From contig CACVBU010000477.1 of NCBI GenBank assembly GCA_902728285.1, positions 110,474 to 174,473 of the forward strand: 64,000 nt of DNA, in the 5' to 3' direction. The stretch comes from Clytia hemisphaerica (lineage: Eukaryota; Cnidaria; Hydrozoa; Leptothecata; Clytiidae). The position numbers and the translations under genes are program-made. This document shows positions 1 through 11,956 of this stretch, piece after piece. The notes under the pieces were generated by a model. It saw only the letters and a program-made list of their open reading frames with translations, had not been told where the DNA came from and did not search any database. Position 1 is the first letter of the stretch, and the number at the start of each line of letters is the position of its first letter.

Positions 1-306
1 AATTACTTGAAAGAGATCGTCAGAAGGCTGCAGAGGAAGCTGAAAAGGCTGCACAAAGAAGCTGAGGAGGAAAGAATGAAAGCTCTTGTGGAAACACGCA
101 AACAGAAATTAGTTGGTATTAAAGAACCAAAGCCGCATGAAGATCACATTGTGGTTAGAATTAGACACCCTGAAATGGGTCGTTGTAAAACATGGATTAG
201 CTCCATAGAGTACTCCAATGGAGTACCTAATGGAGTACCCCCTAAAATACCTGTCAGAGCGATGAATATCACAAATTTGATAATCAACCTTTTCCACCAG
301 CTGTAA
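1..306 (+). CDS. Partial coding fragment: charged coiled coil followed by a beta-rich stretch
   Basis: The reading frame is open from the window edge to a stop at 304-306. The first ~35 residues are a Lys/Arg/Glu-rich helix with coiled-coil character. A short stretch reading HIVVRIRHPEMGR (about 145-180) follows. It resembles the start of ubiquitin-like or UBX-type domains seen after coiled coils in HECT-containing cnidarian proteins, but that is family recollection only. After about residue 66 the sequence turns repetitive (GVPNGVPP, from an imperfect repeat of 'ggagtacc') and domain similarity is lost, so the 3' part is probably disrupted or intronic. It could be the upstream part of the HECT gene whose fragments lie at 5463-6238 and 18599-18783, or an unrelated exon. 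The 5' end is outside the window. Confidence 0.35.
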   Translation, partial: NYLKEIVRRLQRKLKRLHKEAEEERMKALVETRKQKLVGIKEPKPHEDHIVVRIRHPEMGRCKTWISSIEYSNGVPNGVPPKIPVRAMNITNLIINLFHQL

Positions 307-1152
307 ACTTCCAATTTATAGCAATCAAAAGAATTTCTCAAGTATTTGTTTGTGAAAAAATGGCTACCATCATTTCTGGCAGTGAAGCTCATATAGCGCA
401 CGCTCTCTGCTTAAAAATCTTTGTTGATTCTACAACTAACAGACCAGATTTAGCTTGCAGAATAGCTCTGATATATCAAACACTTTATAATAATACATAT
501 AATATCAGTGTAATTGTAAGTGAACAAAAAAGTAAAATCAACACAGTTTGTTTTTTACGATATTTCGTTCTATTTTCAGAACTTCATCAGGTATAATACT
601 GCACAAGCGTTAACACATTTTTAAATGCTACAAAAATCAGTGATGCGTAAAAAAAAGGCGAGAAATAAAAAATTCTAATGAACAAAGGAAAAAATTCTAT
701 AGGGAATAAAACAAAGAAAATGTTAAAAAGATTTAATAAAAATAGGTGCGTAGCGATATATTTACAACGTTAAAACAGTACAATAAAATTGATGAAAACA
801 ACCCCGTTGGGAATAATCGTCGAAAACAATAAAACTAAAAATTTTTAACAAAAAAGGTTTCGAATTAGCACAGTAAACGCAGTGGAAATTAAAACGGAAA
901 ATTAAATGCTCGTGTCCCCTTCTGGTTTATTCAGGACAAAAAGCAAAACAAAAAGAAATTACGGAACAAAACATGGGAACACCTGATACTAGTAGAGCAA
1001 CAAACTGTGCTGTAGGCATGCCCGTAGGTCATACCAAGCAGTCCAAAGAAGGGCGTTCTCCCAAAAACGACCGGTCATAACCAAATGACCGCAGTATAAG
1101 CTCAATACTAGCATCAGTTATCCCCAGAAAACTGAGGAGTTCAAAAAATGGC

Positions 1153-2467
1153 CTAATCCGGAACAACAACTTCACGATCATTCAACCCGTGAGGAAGGAA
1201 CGTATTAAGTTTATATTGCCAAAAACGTTTCTTCTTCCTGACATCTTCAAGGCTATTTCCCTGGTTAATAAGAGTGTATTCAAAATCTGCAAAACCGGAA
1301 TGACCAGGTAGGTCAAAATGTTCGTGAAGTTCTTGTTGTGGCACAGTTTTGTCCTTGTGATATTTGTTACACGATTTATAATTACTGAACCTAGTTCTAA
1401 AAGGAGTCGTGCAACTACCGACATACTGAATACCGCAGGTTTTGCATCTAAGAAGGTATACAACATTGGATGAGCTACAGTTCATAGATAACCCACGAAT
1501 GTTATCTTTCCATTCCTAGAAGCAAACTCTGATGTATTCTTAACTGAAGGACAAACACCACAGCGTTTTCCAAGACATGGTTCACTCTGGCCTTTGTTAT
1601 CATCACCCAAGGTAGGGACTTTCGCGCGAACCAACATATCTTTAAGATTTTTCCCCTTGCGAAAGCCCACTAACGGCACGTCTTGGAAAACCTTTTGGTG
1701 TACTTTATCAAAAGCTAAAATAGAGTGTGCCTTCCTTACAATCCTATAAAGGTTCCGGAACGCAGGATGGTAAGTTATCATAAGAGTGAGCTTATATTTC
1801 TTTGCACTCTTTTCCTGCTGTAACAGATCCTTTCTATGGAACTTCCGACCCTGTATCACCTTCTTGCGCACCAATCTCTGGCAATATCCTCGCTTGAGTA
1901 GCCACTTTTCCAAATCATCGCATCTTTTGTCAAACAACTCGGGCTTCGAACAGATACGGTTTAGCCTTAATGTTTGACTATATGGTATAGACGTCTTACA
2001 ATGATCCGGATGGCAAGATGTTGCATCAAGATATTGGTGCGTGTCAGTTGGTTTTACATAGAGGTCGGTCTCTAACTTTTCCCCTTTACGACTGACCTTA
2101 ACATCCAAAAAATTGTTTTCTGAGCCGGAAAAGTCTGCCGTAAATTTGATAGAAGGATGCTCGGCATTCAGATATGTCAGATATTCGTTTAAAGACTCTT
2201 CCCCGTGTTCCCAAAGCAAAAAGACATCGTCGATGTATCTCCACCAGACTAAAGGCTTAAGAGGGAAATTGTCCAATAAACGTTTTTCCAACATGTCCAT
2301 AAATAGAATAGCATACGAAGGGGCCATTTTTGTCCCAATCGCTGTTCCTCGCTTCTGTTTGTAAATTTTACCGTTGTGCTCGAAAACATTATTTTTGAGT
2401 ACACAATCAGCCAAATCGAGAAGACTTTCAGTCGAAATATTTCTGTCTTCTCGTTCATCCAGAGCGA
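1153..2467 (-). pseudogene. Penelope-like retroelement polyprotein (RT + GIY-YIG endonuclease), 5'-truncated and frameshifted
   Basis: The minus-strand frame from about 2467 to 1482 encodes reverse transcriptase palm and thumb. Visible motifs are KRGTAIGTKMAPSYA (motif B region), WRYIDDVF (catalytic YIDD) and NFLDVKV, followed by the basic thumb and linker with CxxC (KRCGVCPS). The next frame, 1485-1153, encodes a GIY-YIG endonuclease: NVVYLLRC, CGIQYVGS, then a C-terminal FWQYKLNTFLPHGLND. The two parts are joined by a one-base frameshift near 1510 (after NGK). Reading across it gives a normal PLE linker, so this is a dead copy. The N-terminal half of RT is absent and coding similarity ends at about 2467, next to TTAGGG-like repeats. 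Fused RT plus C-terminal GIY-YIG is diagnostic of EN-positive Penelope-like elements. About 600-1150 probably holds its 3' UTR. Confidence 0.93.
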
Positions 2468-2468
2468 G

Positions 2469-2485
2469 TTAGGGTTAGGTTAGGG
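2469..2485 (+). repeat. Short telomere-like repeat abutting the truncated 5' end of the Penelope-like element
   Basis: Reads TTAGGG-TTAGG-TTAGGG on the plus strand, so CCCTAA on the element's sense strand just before its first recognisable codon. TTAGGG is the ancestral metazoan telomere repeat. The run is short and imperfect. Confidence 0.7.
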
Positions 2486-3099
2486 TCAGTGTAATTGTAT
2501 ATAGTATTATGTGTTATATTATTTATGTAACACCAGTAGGGCACTAGAGCTTTCTTAAGCAATATTTTTCTTTTGTCCTTTTGTCAACAGATTGACTTTT
2601 TTAAAGAAAATATTGTGACAATCATAGAATACATAGCTTATCGACCCATTTCCAAAAGGAATTTTTATCATACTCAATATGATGCAGGTAGTATGACTGG
2701 ATATGAAATGGCAGTTGGAGACAGTCTGTGAGAGAGGTTACAGAGGGGTTTTAGAGCATTAGATTATTCATTGTCATTTTATTGACGAAATACACTTCAA
2801 TTAACAAAATTATAAGACAATCACAATAAATGGAGTTCGCCAACTTATTTCTTTGATATAAGAATTTCATACTCAATGTGATGCAGATGACATGAAAGGA
2901 TATAAAAAGAGACCAACATGAAAGCCACATTCTTGCTACAGAGTGGTTTTAGAGCAAATACAAAATTATACAGGTCTTTATTTTCCTCTCGCGGCGATCT
3001 AAAATCTGGTCTGCAATATTTTTAGAGCACTCCAATAGGTTATTCCAGACATCTCCAGACTAATTTGACCCAAGTTTACAGTACTACCAGTGCAAGTTT

Positions 3100-4280
3100 T
3101 ACATTTTCTTCCATGTAACACCCCATTTTCGCAGTTTTCAGTCAACCTTGACCTGAAAACCTGATTCTTTAAATTCATGTTTATGATAGAAGCTGTATAA
3201 TTCTTACCTTCTAATTCTACTTTTTTCCAAGAAACAAGTTAAAGCCTAATTTCAGCTTTGTAGCTCTCTGAAAGAGTAGATTATATTATTTCTCAGCCAA
3301 AACCCCATTTTCGGTCAAATTTGGCCCAAAAATCAGATTTTTTCTAAGTTTGTGTGTATGATGCAGCTGTATAATTGTTAGATTCCAACCACAGAACATT
3401 TTAAGCCTTACTTCAGCTTTGCACCACCAACAAAAAGAGATTTTAGATTGTTTATCAGGCAAAATTCCATTTTTTGCGGTTTTCAGTCAAGTTTGGCCCA
3501 ATAAACTAATTTTTTTTAATATTTATATGATACAACTGTATGATTGTTACATTCTAATTCTACTTTATCCCAAGGAACATTTTAAGCCTAATCTCACCTT
3601 TGTAGCACCAACAGATACTGATTTTTAACTCTTTCCCAGGCAGAACCCCATTTTGGTAGTTTTCGGTCAATTTTGGCCCAAAAATCTGATTCTTTTTTTT
3701 ATGTGGATGGTATAGCTGTATAATTGTTACATTCTAATCCTAATTTTCTCCAAGGAACATTTTGGGCCCAATTTGAGGATTCTACAATCCTTCAAGAAAT
3801 ATTTGAGACAAATGGGAAATTCCCCAGGAAGTTTTGAAACCACAATCGATTTGTACTAGTAAGTGCTCTAAAGTAGGTTCGAAGGGTAGAGTTTTAACTC
3901 TGAGTTTTAACGCTAGACTTACCCCCTAGGATCTGAAGCTCCAAAAGTTCAAAGATGGTCCTGTAAGGCTTCGAATATAGCCTGGAAGTCTGTCAACCCC
4001 TCTCAAATTGAAATATTCGATTAAATTAAAGAGATAGCCCAAAATTGGCTTTTTCGCCCGAACTTGAAAAACGTCAAAATAACCGAAATTCTCAACATAT
4101 TTCTTGAAAGATTGTAGCACCAAGACAACAGGTTTTAGGTTTTTCTATCAGGCAAAATTTTTTTGTTGTAATTTTAATAATGATAGAGCTTTATCATTGT
4201 TACATTCTAATCCTACTTTTTTCCAGGAACATTTTAAGCCCAATTTGAGAGTTGTAGCATCAGCAGATCAGGTTCTATGA
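3100..4280. repeat. Diverged tandem repeat, unit about 180 bp, interrupted by a foldback insertion
   Basis: The phrase 'gaacattttaagcc' or a close variant recurs at about 3232, 3394, 3575, 3755 and 4227. Each copy is followed by a block with 'ccccatttt', 'ggtcaattttggccc' and 'tataattgttacattc'. Spacings are about 162, 181 and 180 bp, then 472 bp across an insertion. That insertion (about 3783-4119) has inverted ends of roughly 27 bp (ctacaatccttcaagaaat... and its complement). No gene is visible. It looks like a local satellite with a palindromic element in it. The neighbouring stretches 2490-3100 and 4280-5460 hold only AT-rich, low-information sequence. Confidence 0.75.
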
Positions 4281-5462
4281 TTTTCTTTCCAGGAAAAAAT
4301 GCCCGAAATCGGCCCATTTTGGGCATAAAAAAGGCCGGAGAATCGCCAAAAATTGAAAAAAACAAACAATATCTCAGGTCCCAACGGACCAAAGATAAAA
4401 CATTGGAGCCTCTAATTTTGAAAAAATAAGTCTCCATTATAGCCCACTGCTATTGATAACGTCAACAAGAATTCCAGACCCATGAAAACAAATTAATTTT
4501 TGCCAATTTGATAATCAACCTTTCATTTCATTAAACTTAATTTACATGAAATATGGTGTTTTCAGGACCCGTCAATAGTTGTGCTGGGGATGTTCGCATA
4601 ATAAAAATTTAGTAAGGCAAAAATCTTCAATCCTTATCATATTAACAAAATTAAGTTTGAAGCTTTTCTAATCCATGGTAATTACGAGAGTGTGGAATTA
4701 ACAGGGAGTTTGGAATTTAGAAAAAAATAATTGCCGAGGGGGTGGAATAAAAATGTCCTGAGTGGGAAATAAATGAAAAAGGGGCTGGCATAGACGAAAT
4801 AAGGCAAAAAGAAGGAGTTTTGAAAAATATGTTTTCCGAATATTAATAAATGGGGGGCTGGAATAAGGAAGTCCTAGGTGGAAAGTTTTCGAAAAATTAA
4901 AAAGGTTGTATCTGAAAGGTCCGTTAACAAAGTTCTTAAAGATAAAATTTATGTTATTATGTCTGGAAATTATGCTGACATTAGCATTTACATCATTTTT
5001 GACATCTTGTCCTTTATAACTACTTTTGATTAGCTTCACTTTCAGATATTTTCAGAGTTGTGGTGATTTTCTGAACAAGCATTGAAAATGTTTTCCAACG
5101 GAGAAAACATAACAAAAAGTTCTCATTTTACCCAGAAACCAATTCTGATCTACAAAATAAACAAACATGTGCCATTTTTCGACCCTGAGATATTTATATG
5201 ATCCATCTTTAAACCCCATAACCTATTGCGAGGAGATAAAAATAAAGGACGTTCAAGATATATCGATCAATTTTTGTTCAGAGCATTGATTTTGGGTCTT
5301 GAAGTTACTGGCATGTGATTTTTAATGGTTTTTACTAACCCCCGATTTCGAGAAAAAAAAAGTGCTTCACATCTCGAAATTTCCAATTTACAGCAGGGGG
5401 CTTCTTTTTTTTAAAAACTTCCCCCTTTGAAACCAACTCTCAGTGAATTTAAAGTTTAAAAA

Positions 5463-6238
5463 TTGTCCAATCGTATTTCTTTCAAAGGTTTTGGCACTTC
5501 TGAAGAAACCGGACTAGGAGAGATTGGACATGAAGAAAGTAATTGCAACGAGCACGTAAATGCAAAGGACTTTCGGATGATCGAATATTACAGAAATTTG
5601 GATTCAGAAAAACTTAGAAATACGATTACTTTTGAGATCAATAGAGAAAGTGCGTACAAACAAATTTTGGAGTTGTACAAAAAGAGAACGATTGTTCTCA
5701 GCAAAATTGAATTCAAGTTTATTGGTGAGTCAGGAACTAAGTAAAAGCGCTTTAAAAGCCGTTCTCCTTGAGACATTGGATAATGATGAGCTTTGTGGTG
5801 GCTACATGGAGTACCTCCACACAAAGGATGCTGAACTTATCATCAAATTCAAAGAAGGCTACACGAAAGAAACGCAACCCATCTCTGACATCCTTAGTGA
5901 CGCATCCCTCACAGTAATACCAACTATTTCAACCATTGACCAGCTTTTACTTAAAGCTGCTAAAATCACATTGGTCAAGAATCCAAATTATGGAATGAAA
6001 TGTATCATTAAATGGTTGGGCAGCTTTTGGAATTAATTTGACGGTAGACTTATTGACTTGCTATATCATAGCCTTAAGCCAACACCAGAAAATTTTATCA
6101 AAAACCTTTTAGTAACCGAAAAAACTGCACAAGAGGGAAGAGTGTTGACATGGCTTCATCGTTTTGTCCGTACAATCAATAATTCCCAGCTTAAGAAATT
6201 TCTACGTTTCATCACAGGTGCCATCGCGCAGAATTGAT
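5463..6238 (+). pseudogene. HECT-type E3 ubiquitin ligase-like segment (broken)
   Basis: The first frame (5463-5744) ends with INRESAYKQILELYKKRTIVL followed by FKFIGESG, which fits the start of a HECT N-lobe (basal strand and 'F.GE.G'). It meets a GTGAGT donor-like site at 5725. A second frame carries on from about 5700 with DNDELCGGYMEY and SLTVIPTISTIDQLLLKA, then an in-frame TAA at 6034, then LLVTEKTAQEGRVLTWLHRF and LKKFLRFITG, matching the N- to C-lobe transition of HECT domains. The part that should lie between the first two pieces is missing. A 'cacag|gtgcc' donor-like junction sits at 6220. HECT ligases transfer ubiquitin through a C-lobe cysteine, which is not present here but appears in the exon at 18599. 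The family call rests on motif shape. Confidence 0.55.
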
Positions 6239-6592
6239 GTTGTAAGAATTGACGTTTTTCGAATCCGGGGGTTTGACGTCACTTTTTAACGTCAATTAAA
6301 GAGACATTTTGTAAGTTTTGGCTTTTTTCTTCGCATATCATTCCCGGTTTTCAGTAATGTGATGAGGGTTTAGGTCTAGTTTTTGATATTTTTGCATTGC
6401 CTGATCTTTTTCCTTTCCAGCAGTACTAAACTTGTCTATGTTTTTGATTACCACAAATAGCTTCAAGGTATTTTATAAGAGACAAATTTTTTCAATATTT
6501 TAAGAAAGTTGTCAATGCTTGATAGATCAGAAAAATTTGAGGAATTTACTTTTCAGCTTATACAAATAAATGGTAAGAAAGTTCATTTCAAG

Positions 6593-6901
6593 CCCGGGGG
6601 GGACACTAGGGTTGGTGAATGAGGGGTATGTGCGGACGGGACTTCCGAAAACCGACCCTTAGAGAGACCAAATTTTAGTGAAAAAGTGAACCTTAGAAAG
6701 ACTTTTTCGAAAAATTTTCTCTGATTTTCAAAAATTTCCTACCCTTAGTGAGACTTTTTTGTAATTTTTTCTCTCAAAATCAAAATTTTTTTCTAAAAAT
6801 CGTGATTTTTGTAACCCTTAGAGAGACTTTGAAAGGTGAAAAACCCGACCCTTACCGTCCGCACATACCCAGCACCTATTTTTGCCTAAGTACCCCCCGG
6901 G
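6593..6901. mobile_element. hAT-like palindromic MITE with perfect 8-bp target duplication
   Basis: The ends are cccggggggg and ccccccggg as inverted repeats that extend inward (TACTTAGGC, GGTGCTGGGTATGTGCGGACGG and relatives). The flanks are identical 8-mers ATTTCAAG at 6585-6592 and 6902-6909. An 8-bp duplication is characteristic of hAT elements. The interior has repeated 'cccttagagagac' motifs and no ORF. A related, larger element lies at 32919-34193. Confidence 0.88.
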
Positions 6902-8136
6902 ATTTCAAGCTCTTTTCAAAGATGTATAAATATCTATAGGTTGTAATATTTTTTCACTATGCCAGCAGGGCTCAAAGATTGCCGGTGTCAAAAATGCAAA
7001 AAAAAGATTGGCTTGAAAAAAATTGACGCAGTGAAAAGAAAAGCATGTACATACATAGAAAAACCGGGGTTTAATTATACAAATAAACCATGTGAAAGAG
7101 AGAAAAAAATGCAAAAATATGGTGTATAATAATCAATAGGTTGTAATTCATTTTATCTATGCTTTTTCATGCTGAAGTACGAGAAGTAGTATAATCTTTA
7201 CGTCAGAAATAAAAACGTCAATTATACACAAATCTTAAGTACACGCCCTTCCACCGAATCCTCTAAACAACTATCGCACCCAGAAAAAAACGTAGTGTCT
7301 TACCTTGAATTTCTTTCACTGTTGATTGATATTTAATGATTAAACATAATAACATATAGTTTATGTAAAGTTCAAATTTACGAAAACAGAAGTTAAATAA
7401 GGCTACCTAAAATACCTAACAACAAAACTGTCTTGGCAAGGGCTTATGCTTGCAAACTAAATCTCTCGCTTCGCAATTTTCAAGATAAGCTAAGTTGGCA
7501 GATTTGTAATTCAAAGAGGATAAGAAATTCCAAGCTACACAAAAATATCACAAAATAGATTTTATAACCATGAAATCACAAAAACAAATAGTCTTTTTGT
7601 TATGATCTTGCGATCCTTCGTGCTCCGACTTCCATGAAAAATGATTTCTTTATTTTAGAAATTGCTATTCAAAACCGAATGTTTTTCTCATGGAATATTC
7701 CGATTGGCTGTTTAAACAATAGAACTATTGTTATTGAACGATTGTTGAACAATAGAACTTAGTAGAACTAGACAATCATAACAATAGTTTCGTGTACGCA
7801 AAAATGTTGCACACGTGGTGACGTGCTTACACATAAATAAAGTATCAAACATAAAATTGTTTAATGGTCATTTTTTTAAACCTAACAAAGATATAATTAC
7901 CCTAAATAGTTATTCTTAAAACGATATTTTTCCAACCTGTTCACTTATCTTTAACATTTATTAAACCGAAAATTGCTTTTTTTAGGTACAAATATTAGGT
8001 ACAATTTTTTAAATTTATTTAATAATTTTTATTACAAAATAAAAACATTTATTTGAAAACGATTTGTTATTGGATTTGAGAAGAGAACCTACTTGACACG
8101 TTCATTATTGCATTTCAAAGTTTCTATTCATCTATC

Positions 8137-8219
8137 TATATAAACCACCCCTCCCATTTTGTTCTTTACATTTTACACACGTGACTGCTTTTGAAAGTTT
8201 TCCCGCCCGCGGGAAACCC
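8137..8219 (+). promoter_or_regulatory. Candidate core promoter of gene A (TATA, E-box, E2F-like palindrome)
   Basis: A TATA-like TATATAAACC lies at about 8138, CACGTG at about 8178, and a palindromic E2F-like site TTTTCCCGCCCGCGGGAAA at about 8200-8219. The GC-rich sites stand out from the AT-rich surroundings. The first good ATG is at 8386. Functional assignment is inference. Confidence 0.5.
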
Positions 8220-8385
8220 ATTTTCGAACGTTTCAGTATGTTTCGAATTTTCGAACGAATTTTCGAACGTGTTCGAAATGTTGCAAAAATCAAAAGGGCA
8301 TATTTTGAGAAAAGTTTTTTTGGACGGAAGAATTGTGGTATTTTGTGAATATTTTACCCTCGTTTTCGATATCTTTTAATTAAAC

Positions 8386-8701
8386 ATGACTGGCAATCTG
8401 ATTCTTTTGGCTCCCGAATCTCCGGAAGACCAATTTCAGTTGAAAATCGACGGAGAAGAGTTAAGAAAATTGGCGAAAATGGACGTCACCGATGTTTAAC
8501 GAAAGGATAGTCACCTTCCTCGGAGATTTTGATTTAAAATTACAAGATCCATACAGAACAACTAAAAGTTTGCGTGTTTTGGGGACTAAGGTCATTTCGG
8601 CAATGAGAAACAAAAACTCGAAGCGACAAGAAGACCTAAGAAGAAAGTGGCACTTCGTGTCTATCCAAAATAATTTGGAAACAGTTGAAAAAACAAAACT
8701 G
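8386..8701 (+). pseudogene. Candidate first exon of gene A, with a one-base frame shift
   Basis: An ATG at 8386 opens MTGNLILLAPESPEDQFQL through LAKMDVTDV and hits a stop at about 8497. Moving by one base at about 8490 continues as FNERIVTFLGDFDLKLQDPY and on to ETVEKTKL, ending exactly at a good donor (ctg|gtacgt, GT at 8702, phase 0). The composition is normal coding and acidic/basic balanced, with no domain I can name. The upstream TATA/E2F-like cluster supports a start here. If the frame shift is real rather than an assembly error, this copy is damaged. The intron that follows holds a 2.7-kb transposon. Connection to the exons from 11957 onward is inferred from strand, order and spacing. 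Confidence 0.5.
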
Positions 8702-9365
8702 GTACGTGTCTAAAAATAATTTTCTTTTTCCATATATATTTCCGTAATATAGGGGGGGGGGTGTACCAGTATGTCGGTGTGTCGGTATTGACCTTTTTTT
8801 GCGTCGGTATTTCGGTGATCAACCAAAAATGTGTCGGTATTTCGGTGTTTGAGATGCTTTTCGGTGACGGAAAATGTTGAATTTTCAATCGGTGATACGG
8901 TAATTTTTCTCAAAACGTCGAAGAAACGGTGTTAGAATCAAGGGTTATTTCTCAGAAATCCCTCCATGTCATATTAGAATTTTGAACAAAAAACATGATA
9001 ATAGACCATTATAAGCAAAATGTTATATAACATTTTTTATTTGGTGAAATCGTATTATATTGGGTTGAGCTCTTTTAGAGACAGGGGTAGTGGGGTTAGC
9101 AGTAGAACAATATGTGTTTGAAGAAGGATATATCACTCTCCTTTGCTACTCTTTTTATAAAATAAATAAATAACACTTTTGAAGATTAATTTAAGAGATA
9201 GTGTTGCGGGAGCTGCGAAGGAGAGTCTTGAAAAAATTATTTCTCACATGAAAATGCACGAATGTAAATAGTTTGCAAATGAGGTCTGCAGTTGAAGTGT
9301 TCAAATAGAAGTGTTAATTTTTGTTGATGTTTTTTTGGAATATAATGTCGACAGATGTAATCAAG

Positions 9366-10604
9366 GAAACCCCCCCCCAAGCGGTTGGCGTGATGGCGTG
9401 ATGGAGGGTTTTTCGTGGCGTGATGGCGTGAAATTTTGAAAAATATGGCGTGATGGCGTGAAAATGTATGTGAATTGTAATTTTATGTCCAATTTAGCCA
9501 CTCTAGAGAGTCTAATTTTCAAAATTTTCTTCGTCGGCCCCAACTATGGTGGTGCCTTCTATAGATCTCGTTATATAATTTAAAAGAAACTGTGGAAACA
9601 GTTTCGTTCATCTACCGTTTATCCATGTAACTTCCTATTATCTTTAGCAGTTGCTAGCTAGTCTTCGAAATGAAGTCGAATGCTAAAAAGGTTCAGTTAA
9701 GCTACTAGTAAAAAGCTACAAACAACTCTGTTTTGAGTAAAAACGAGGGCGTATTTTATCAGCATGAGAGGGTCGGAAATTGAAAATTTCTCTCCTCGGC
9801 GCAAAAAGCCATGGTTGCGCCTCCTCTGTAACTAAAGTTTTCCTTTCTTTCATAGATGCAACAGGTCCTTTATTTCAGGATGATATATATTTGTAGAGAG
9901 CAAGGCTTAAAACATAAAGAAGCAACAGGCTTATTAAGAGGTGTAAATTTGAGCAGATTGGCCTCATCAAAGGAATTCGTTGATGTTTAGACTATGTTTT
10001 GGAAAAAATTGAGTAAATGAGGGTGGTTTTAGCCAAACTAAAGGGTCAAAAATTGAAAATTTCCCCTGTCGGCGCAAACCATGGTTGCGCCTCCTCGTTC
10101 CCTTTTCTGGAAGTTCTTCACACTAATTCACAATTAATGCCCATTGGTCTCGTCAACGGGGGACCAGGGAAACATGGCCCCTCACGTTTTAACTAAGAAA
10201 AGCTATTTTTAAAAGTTTTCATCATTTTTACATGAATTCCTTTTCAAAGTGACTCAAAATGGGTCCTAAAATAGCACTTTGAACCCCTCAAAATTCAAAA
10301 CTTTTCTCCGTTGCCCGACCAAGGTGGGCACCGTTAATTTACTCAAATATTTCGCCCCCAACTCATCAGCCGTAGGTACAACAATGGCGAACAACTTAAT
10401 CAAAAATTGAATATCAAAAGAGACACATATCTGAGCAAGAATTAAGGTTATAATGGCATTTTATACAATGGGTAATAACGTGGTCTAACACTGAAATTAT
10501 CCAGGGTACGAGCGTGAAAACTAAATTGTCTTTTTTAAGCGTGATGGCGTGAAATCGAAAAAAATTTGGCGTGATGGCGTGAATTTTGGGTCCGCTGGGG
10601 GGCC
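9366..10604. mobile_element. Nested hAT-like non-autonomous element with 'ggcgtgatggcgtga' repeats
   Basis: The ends resemble each other as inverted repeats (ccccccccaagcgg versus ggccccccagcgg). They are flanked by near-identical 8-mers, TAATCAAG at 9358-9365 and TCATCAAG at 10605-10612. Tandem GGCGTGATGGCGTGA motifs occur just inside both ends (about 9384-9460 and 10540-10582) but in the same orientation, which is unusual for a terminal-repeat element. Two internal copies of a ~60-bp phrase (aattgaaaatttc...ggcgca...ccatggttgcgcctcct) lie at about 9774 and 10048. No ORF is convincing. Confidence 0.7.
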
Positions 10605-10627
10605 TCATCAAGTGCCGTGCTTTATTT

Positions 10628-11083
10628 TATAAATTCGGTAGCTCTGGAAAGAACTACCTGGAGGCATTCAATTCACGAGTAACAACAACAAAAGATGAAA
10701 AAACGCTGCAGAACTGGGCGACAAACTACACGAGGATTGTACGTCAACAAACCGTCAGACAGGAAACCACCATGTGTAAAATGGGTACCATGCCACATTA
10801 TGTGTATACCACATCTGAAATCGAAGAGACTGCATAGCAGACGGTACCTTACAAAACAAAAGCAAGCGAAGCCGGAAATGTGGAAAAGGAAGAGGAAGAA
10901 ATACCCGATAGATTTGATGAGTCAAGTGATGATGACTTTAGTGAAAATGATGAAGAAAATGCTTCAGATCGTCAAAGAACAGATGCAAATATCATTGGAC
11001 TAGATAGAGGGTCATTATATTTGGTTGGACGCTCGTCACGATTTGGGCGATCGATTAAAATAAACAATAAACTTCTATTATAG
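10628..11083 (+). pseudogene. C-terminal fragment of a transposon-encoded protein with acidic tail
   Basis: One frame runs from the nested element's right flank to a TAG at 11081-11083, broken once by an in-frame TAG at 10835. The first part reads SGKNYLEAFNSRVTTTKDEK and on to QETTMCKMGTMPHYVY. After the stop it continues as EKEEEEIPDRFDESSDDDFS and ends GRSSRFGRSIKINNKLLL. An acidic linker followed by a short basic 'GRS.RFGRS' tail is a common C-terminal layout for transposase or mobile-element proteins. I do not recognise the family. It sits inside the 8750-11480 element and is probably that element's own protein. Confidence 0.5.
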
Positions 11084-11956
11084 TTTTTCTGTTGTAGTTT
11101 TATAGTTTTACATCAATATCCTGATTACATACTGCCCGGTTTTCCATCCAGATTTTGGAGAAATATCAAATATAAGCTTTTATGCTCGAAAATAGTACCA
11201 AAATTTACTGGTTCTTATAAACAAGGCGTGAACTTTTACATTTAAAATGATTTACATCTTAATTTAAGACATTCTGTAAAACTCATGCGTTCCTCGTTTC
11301 ATCTTTAATAAACCTTTTTTAAGACATTTTTATCTACTTGGAAATACTATTCATCTTTTGTCGACAGCTCGAAAAAAATGTCGGTGTCGGTATTTCGTAA
11401 AAAATGTGTCGGTATTGCGGTGATTTTGTGAAAAACTGTCGGTATTTCGGTGTCCAGGACCCTCGTACGCCCCCCACAATATACAACAATTCAAAAAGAT
11501 CTATTCTCGGGTACCTAATATCAGTCCCCCGCTCCGCTAATTAATTGCTACCTGCTCTTCCTAAAAGGGAAACACCTCTAAAATAATTGTAACCTAAATA
11601 GTGACGAAAATTTTGGAAAAACCCCTGTAAACAGACCCCAGCCCAACTGGAAAAGGGTGGGAATGTACCCTGGATTCAATCGATAAATTCCTATCCCTAC
11701 TGTGATTTCCGTAGGAATTTTTATCCCCACTCAGGAAAAGTTCCCGTGGGGCTACGAGGCAGTGGTGTTTTGAAACGAGAACGCAAATGTCAGACAGGCC
11801 TTATAGGCGTTGTTTTTAAACTTTTTATGTAGACAACCTCCACATCCAAACAAATAAGATCGAACCCGAAATCATTTGAACAAATTGGGAAAAGACAAAA
11901 GTACCGAAGGTTAAATCAAATCAGGTATTTTTGTAACTTTGGAAATATCTCTTTAG

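Larger units (their letters stand above)
8750..11480 (+). mobile_element. DNA transposon with 'gtcggtatttcggtg' subterminal repeats, containing a nested element
   Basis: The left end (GGGGGGTGTACCAGT at about 8755) and the complement of the right end (GGGGGGCGTACGAGGGT at about 11475) form imperfect inverted repeats. Multiple GTCGGTATTTCGGTG-type repeats follow at 8775-8930 and 11378-11452, in the same orientation at both ends. A second element (9366-10604) is inserted in it. The remaining right part has a coding tail (10628-11083). I cannot assign a superfamily. The whole unit sits between the candidate first exon of gene A and its later exons. Confidence 0.65.
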
